DNA from: an archaeon
GTDB taxonomy: Archaea; Nanobdellota; Nanobdellia; Woesearchaeales; JAHJEM01
Assembly (NCBI GenBank): GCA_020057445.1
Contig: JAGVFV010000110.1
Coordinates: 1 to 18,174, forward strand
Reading direction: 5' to 3'
DNA: 18,174 nt
The notes beneath the pieces are model-generated. The model searched no databases. It saw nothing but the letters and a program-made list of their open reading frames with translations, and was not told the DNA's origin. This document shows positions 14,966 through 18,174 of the stretch, one piece after another (position 1 is the first letter of the stretch; each line of letters starts with the position of its first letter). A program made the position numbers and the translations under genes.

Positions 14966-16330
14966 TTATTTGGTCAGGCCATAAGCTTCTCTTTCCACCC
15001 AGTTCCAATTGGAATCATATGCTTTGCTATCGCAATCACTAGGATTACCACTATTTGCATTTGTTGAATACATCGCACCCAACGGGATTCCTCTCATCAG
15101 CCCATCCCCAAGAAGGTTGGAAAAGCCATGAATATTTATCCCTTGAAATCTCATTTCATCACGAGAATCAGGACCAATCCCTGCTCCGAAGCTTTGCTCT
15201 CCTCTGAATTGCAGCTGGTGAATGAACTCGTGTCTTTGCGTTTGCATATTGTAGCTGCCAAAATCGTATTTATTGCTTAAGTCTCTATTCTCCCTGTCAA
15301 TAATTATCGAACCATAGTCTCCCGCTCCTCCTGAGTTATCCAGTTTTCCGACGAATGTCGGAACCCCTGTCCGGAATGTCCTTCCGAGTTGGAGCTGTCC
15401 ATTGAATTGGATTCCCCTCGCAATGCTACCTCCCAATTTGACGACATTGATACCAGGCCTCACAGATCCTCCTTCGATGGTCGCGTCGAACATGAGATAG
15501 TTGAATTGCAGCCTGCCTAGCGGAGCTTCGTTCCTGATTGCGTTTCTCCTGACTGATCCGACAAAGTCCTCTGCCAGGCCTGCTGCGAGGAAATCAAAAT
15601 CATTGCTTGCTTGCTGTCCGACGAATTTCTTTATTTCAAAGGAACCTGCGCCAGTCATTGCTCCAAGAAGTGTATTTTTTGCAATATCTTTGAAAGAATC
15701 CCTTCGCCAGATTCCTGCGATCAGGGGGACTGCGGCTGAGACGCCGATATTCCAGTTCTGTAACGCGCCCGCTGATACTTCGTTTCGGTCGCTGTTCCCG
15801 TCAGGATCCCTCATGATGATAGGATTATCAGAGCCATAAGTGTAGCTTGCCATTGCAACCCCTGCAGGATCGACGCTCACGAACCGTGCTGTCCTCGGGC
15901 TGAAATACCGCGCGCCGAAATAATAGAGATCTTCATCCTTTTCCTTTCCCGTAAACAGGTATCTCTGCTCGCTTGCTGCAAAGCTCTGTTCCTCGACAGA
16001 CCTGCCGTACGGATACTGGACATTCCTGCTCATCAGCTTTCCTGCGCTGTCCGTCGCCATCCTGTTCGAGCCAAGAACATCCTGGAAGTGATAGGACACC
16101 TGATCAGTCTTGCTCGCGACAAGCTTTCTCCCATACACATACACCGTCCCCGAATTACTCGAGAGCGGGACCGCCGGAGGATTAGGAGCACCTTCACCAA
16201 GAGCACCTATTGCGCTGCCAGCAATTGCCTTCTCATGGAAGCGCAAGGCGATGATGCTCACCAACACAATACAAAAGATGATTACAATCAGTAAGATATA
16301 GAGAATGCTTTTCCTTGAAATGCCAGGCAT
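14966..16330 (-). CDS. membrane-anchored RHS-core protein with putative HExxH metallopeptidase C-terminus
   Basis: 454 residues from ATG 16330 (leaderless by TATA spacing; an upstream in-frame ATG at 16423 would lie before the promoter). A signal anchor spans residues ~9-29. The C-terminal part of an RHS core follows (~79-178), with GSNRMATDSAGK, YPYGR, YLFTGKEKDEDLYYFGARYF and the end motif NPIIMRDPDG (169-178), the usual site of self-cleavage. The variable C-terminus holds HEFIH at 367-371 and downstream EREAYG (446-451), matching a zinc peptidase HExxH plus third Glu ligand. The long sugar-binding or cage YD repeats are absent, so this is a miniature RHS. The C-terminal half is more AT-rich than the core, as in exchanged toxin tips. 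It is probably a surface-displayed or released effector; the target is unknown. Confidence 0.85.
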   Translation of the reverse strand: MPGISRKSILYILLIVIIFCIVLVSIIALRFHEKAIAGSAIGALGEGAPNPPAVPLSSNSGTVYVYGRKLVASKTDQVSYHFQDVLGSNRMATDSAGKLMSRNVQYPYGRSVEEQSFAASEQRYLFTGKEKDEDLYYFGARYFSPRTARFVSVDPAGVAMASYTYGSDNPIIMRDPDGNSDRNEVSAGALQNWNIGVSAAVPLIAGIWRRDSFKDIAKNTLLGAMTGAGSFEIKKFVGQQASNDFDFLAAGLAEDFVGSVRRNAIRNEAPLGRLQFNYLMFDATIEGGSVRPGINVVKLGGSIARGIQFNGQLQLGRTFRTGVPTFVGKLDNSGGAGDYGSIIIDRENRDLSNKYDFGSYNMQTQRHEFIHQLQFRGEQSFGAGIGPDSRDEMRFQGINIHGFSNLLGDGLMRGIPLGAMYSTNANSGNPSDCDSKAYDSNWNWVEREAYGLTK

Positions 16331-16369
16331 ACGAGAACCTTGCCCTGACACATATATAAATATTATCCC
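15870..16369 (-). repeat. duplicated RHS N-terminal/promoter cassette, copy 1
   Basis: Nearly identical to 17324-17820, with one codon of length difference (APNPPAV versus APNPAV). It spans the TATA region, ATG, membrane anchor and RHS core to the SVD/SID point. Similarity ends abruptly at ATATTATCC upstream. Downstream, only the short RHS-core tail is still similar at the protein level. Confidence 0.85.
16353..16360 (-). promoter_or_regulatory. TATA box for the first RHS gene
   Basis: On the - strand TTTATATA, first T (16360) 30 bases before the ATG at 16330. It is part of the duplicated cassette. Confidence 0.6.
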
Positions 16370-16376
16370 CAATCTC

Positions 16377-16545
16377 ATGCTCGAAAAGCGATGTATACAC
16401 TGCAGAGACAAAATCGACGACAAAATCAGGATGTGAACTGAGTCTTGAGAAGAAGATGAAAGAGGCCTTCTGAAACCTCAAGACAGACAAGAAGAGGAGG
16501 GAGTTCTGGTGTATGAAAGCAAGAACGTATGACCTATTTTACGCC
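16377..16545 (+). pseudogene. possible remnant of a small zinc-finger protein
   Basis: Read with one frame change and one in-frame TGA (16471-16473), the + strand gives a Cys-pair protein: MLEKRCIHCRDKIDDK, then SGCELSLEKKMKEAF, then NLKTDKKRREFWCMKARTYDL. The CxxC...C layout and basic helix look like a small archaeal zinc-ribbon protein. It fills the 200 bases between the two RHS genes and runs into the 3' end of the second one. The reading is speculative because the segment is short and needs two corrections. Confidence 0.25.
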
Positions 16546-17781
16546 GGTCGTTACAGGAATCTCATATTTTTTCATTACTTTCTCTGCTGTTTTCATATTG
16601 GACTGCAGAGGGACATGCACCCCTACAGCATATTCAGTACTTACCTCTGGAAGGCGGAATTTCCCGCCGCGAATGAATCCGTCCACCGTGAGTTCCTTCT
16701 CTGATAACTCAACAGGCAATCGAAATTCAATAATCACATTATTGGCTCCGCCAAATTCTTCGGCCAGAGCAGGAGACGAACTCAGCCAAGCGAACCTCTT
16801 ATTTGGAGAGAGACGATATCTTTCGGCAACCCTAAGCTCAGCATCTGCTTGCGACAAGCCCTTTTTCATCAAGTCCTCCCTTGCTTGTGTGTATCCTGAC
16901 TTCAGTGTTCCCTCCTGAAAAATCTTCGGCAGATTCTTTATGTCGGTCGCATGAAATAAAGGGACAGTCCTTACTTCTTTTGCCACAATCCCTTCCGCGA
17001 TCCCGGACACGGCAGTCCCTCCCGCAGGCATCGCACTCATGACTAATGCGCATTCCATCTCATCAGCAAATATTCCGAAGTCCTGCTGGCGATAGGCATC
17101 AATACCTGCGACTATGAGACGGGAAATATCTCCAAACACAGGCACCTTGGAGGCCTGCACACTTCTTGCACGGATGTCTTCCACAGTTGTCGGAATGCTC
17201 AACTCCAAGTCCCTGCCTAATAATTCACCTTGCCACAACACTTTCGCATTTCCCGTCGGATCGACATACTTCAACGGATTATTCGAGACATAATCATAGT
17301 TCGAAAACGTGGACAGTAAATGATCAATGCTCACGAACCGTGCTATCCTCGGACTGAAATACCGCGCGCCGAAATAATAGAGATCTTCATCCTTTTCCTT
17401 TCCCGTAAACAGGTATTTCTGCTCGCTTCCAGCAAAGCTCTGTTCCTCGACAGACCTGCCGTACGGATACTGGACATTCCTGCTCATCAGCTTTCCTGCG
17501 CTGTCCGTCGTCATCCTGTTCGAGCCAAGAAAATCAGGGTAGTGATAGGACACCTGGCCACTCTTGCTCGCAATGAGCTTGCTGCCGTAGACATACACTG
17601 TCGCAGAACCACCAGAGAGAGGGACTGCTGGGTTTGGAGCACCTTCACCAAGCGCTCCAGTCGCGCTTCCAGCAATTGCCTTCTTATGGAACCGCAATGC
17701 GATGATGCTAATCAACACAATACAGAGAATAATTGCAATGAGCAAAATATAGAGAATGCTTTTCCTTGAAATGCCAGGCAT
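16534..17781 (-). CDS. membrane-anchored RHS-core protein with possible ADP-ribosyltransferase-like C-terminus
   Basis: 415 residues from ATG 17781, chosen by the TATA spacing. The first ~152 residues (anchor ~9-29, RHS core with YLFTGKEKDEDLYYFGARYF) are almost the same as in the gene at 14966-16330; the core ends NPLKYVDPTG (168-177). The C-terminus is unrelated to the other copy. From ~273 it has PLFHATDIKNLPKIFQEG, then FAWLSSSPALAEEFGG and VIIEFRLP, and EVSTEY. The H-x-T near the start, the Ser-rich turn and later Glu resemble the ADP-ribosyltransferase fold (DarT- or ART-like), but I could not confirm catalytic residues. No immunity-like gene follows on the same strand. Confidence 0.82.
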   Translation of the reverse strand: MPGISRKSILYILLIAIILCIVLISIIALRFHKKAIAGSATGALGEGAPNPAVPLSGGSATVYVYGSKLIASKSGQVSYHYPDFLGSNRMTTDSAGKLMSRNVQYPYGRSVEEQSFAGSEQKYLFTGKEKDEDLYYFGARYFSPRIARFVSIDHLLSTFSNYDYVSNNPLKYVDPTGNAKVLWQGELLGRDLELSIPTTVEDIRARSVQASKVPVFGDISRLIVAGIDAYRQQDFGIFADEMECALVMSAMPAGGTAVSGIAEGIVAKEVRTVPLFHATDIKNLPKIFQEGTLKSGYTQAREDLMKKGLSQADAELRVAERYRLSPNKRFAWLSSSPALAEEFGGANNVIIEFRLPVELSEKELTVDGFIRGGKFRLPEVSTEYAVGVHVPLQSNMKTAEKVMKKYEIPVTTGVK

Positions 17782-17820
17782 GACTTGACCTTGCCCTGAT
17801 GCATATATAAATATTATCCT
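17324..17820 (-). repeat. duplicated RHS N-terminal/promoter cassette, copy 2
   Basis: Counterpart of 15870-16369; see there. The two lie head-to-tail about 1,450 bases apart. Confidence 0.85.
17804..17811 (-). promoter_or_regulatory. TATA box for the second RHS gene
   Basis: On the - strand TTTATATA, first T (17811) 30 bases before ATG 17781, identical in context to the first RHS promoter. Confidence 0.6.
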
Positions 17821-17824
17821 CACT

Positions 17825-18174
17825 AAAGCTCGACGACAACTGCAAGATGAGATAAACCTGATACCGGATATTCATGAGTTCGAAAAGCAGATTCCGCGCA
17901 CCATCCTTGACCCGAAGCCAAATGATACATGACAGAAGCATCAATCCTGCCGCCATCAGCGGATCGTGTCTGTAACCGCAGGAATAGACGACCGAGACAA
18001 ATACGGGGGTACATCGGTGATCAACGCACGTCTGCCAGCATATGGATCCCCTCTTTCATCAAATGCATCGACAGAAGGCATTGACCCAAAAGGAATCATG
18101 AACCCATCAGGAGAATTCCCGTACATTTCATTGGAATCCTGTGTCATCGCCGGATCCGGAATACTCACCCCAAT
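17825..18174 (+). pseudogene. possible + strand gene remnant at the window edge
   Basis: One + frame reads like protein in two blocks. Block one is LQDEINLIPDIHEFEKQIPR then TILDPKPNDT, ending at TGA 17930-17932. Block two, from about 17966 to the end of the window, begins SVTAGIDDRDKYGGTSVINA and later has GIDPKGIMNPSGEFPYISLE. The stretch between them reads better in another frame, so this may be a broken gene or an assembly indel. The opposite strand is also open over 17956-18174 (IPDPAMTQDSNEMYGNSPDG and onward) and could be the 3' end of a gene starting outside the window. I cannot decide between the two. Confidence 0.25.

Noticed and set aside
16331..16423. 31-residue N-terminal extension of the first RHS protein from the upstream ATG
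   Set aside because: It would start upstream of the TATA box and is not needed; the second copy has the same arrangement with a different upstream sequence.
17823..18014. 63-residue - strand open frame upstream of the second RHS gene
   Set aside because: Composition is not protein-like, it overlaps the promoter region and the + strand reading looks better.

Overview
This window looks archaeal. Its genes sit behind TATA boxes at a constant distance, and several appear to be leaderless. It carries archaeal class III (type IV pilin-like) signal peptides, an archaeal-type alanyl-tRNA synthetase and an MJ0882-like methyltransferase. The pilin N-termini (KKG/KRG followed by Q-A/S-x-x-E-F) and an AlaRS that seems to lack its C-terminal domain suggest a DPANN lineage such as Woesearchaeota. 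That placement is inference; there is no rRNA here to confirm it.

Layout. Positions 2-922 hold the 3' part of a coiled-coil plus four-helix membrane protein, and 1006-1410 a small helical protein of unknown function. A hairpin-rich gap (1411-1712) follows. From 1713 to 11419 runs a type IV pilus / Tad-like secretion locus, all on the + strand: two secreted pilin-like or surface proteins (1713-2225, 2216-3892), a winged-helix protein (3938), a long coiled-coil/TPR protein (4440), a secretion ATPase (6531), two single-domain T2SF (TadB/TadC-like) membrane proteins (8123, 8929), a small two-helix membrane protein (10138) and two pilins (10388, 10931). The likely chain is: ATPase hydrolysis drives the T2SF pair to build a fibre from the pilins; the 1713/2216 products may be minor or tip subunits; the winged-helix and coiled-coil proteins would be cytosolic partners. 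No prepilin peptidase is present in the window.

Next come alaS (11684) and an overlapping methyltransferase gene (14208). A convergent region follows with two - strand RHS-core proteins (14966-16330 and 16534-17781). These two share an almost identical promoter, membrane anchor and RHS core of about 500 bp but have unrelated C-terminal domains: one is a putative HExxH metallopeptidase, the other possibly an ADP-ribosyltransferase. They look like small membrane-anchored polymorphic toxins or effectors. The window ends in apparent gene remnants.

Between genes there are non-coding palindromic elements. The clearest is a 215-bp MITE-like element at 11424-11638 with 14-bp perfect terminal inverted repeats and a 10-bp flanking direct repeat. 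Another palindrome sits at the start of the 2216 gene and may have moved its start codon. A multi-stem structured element lies at 1451-1585.
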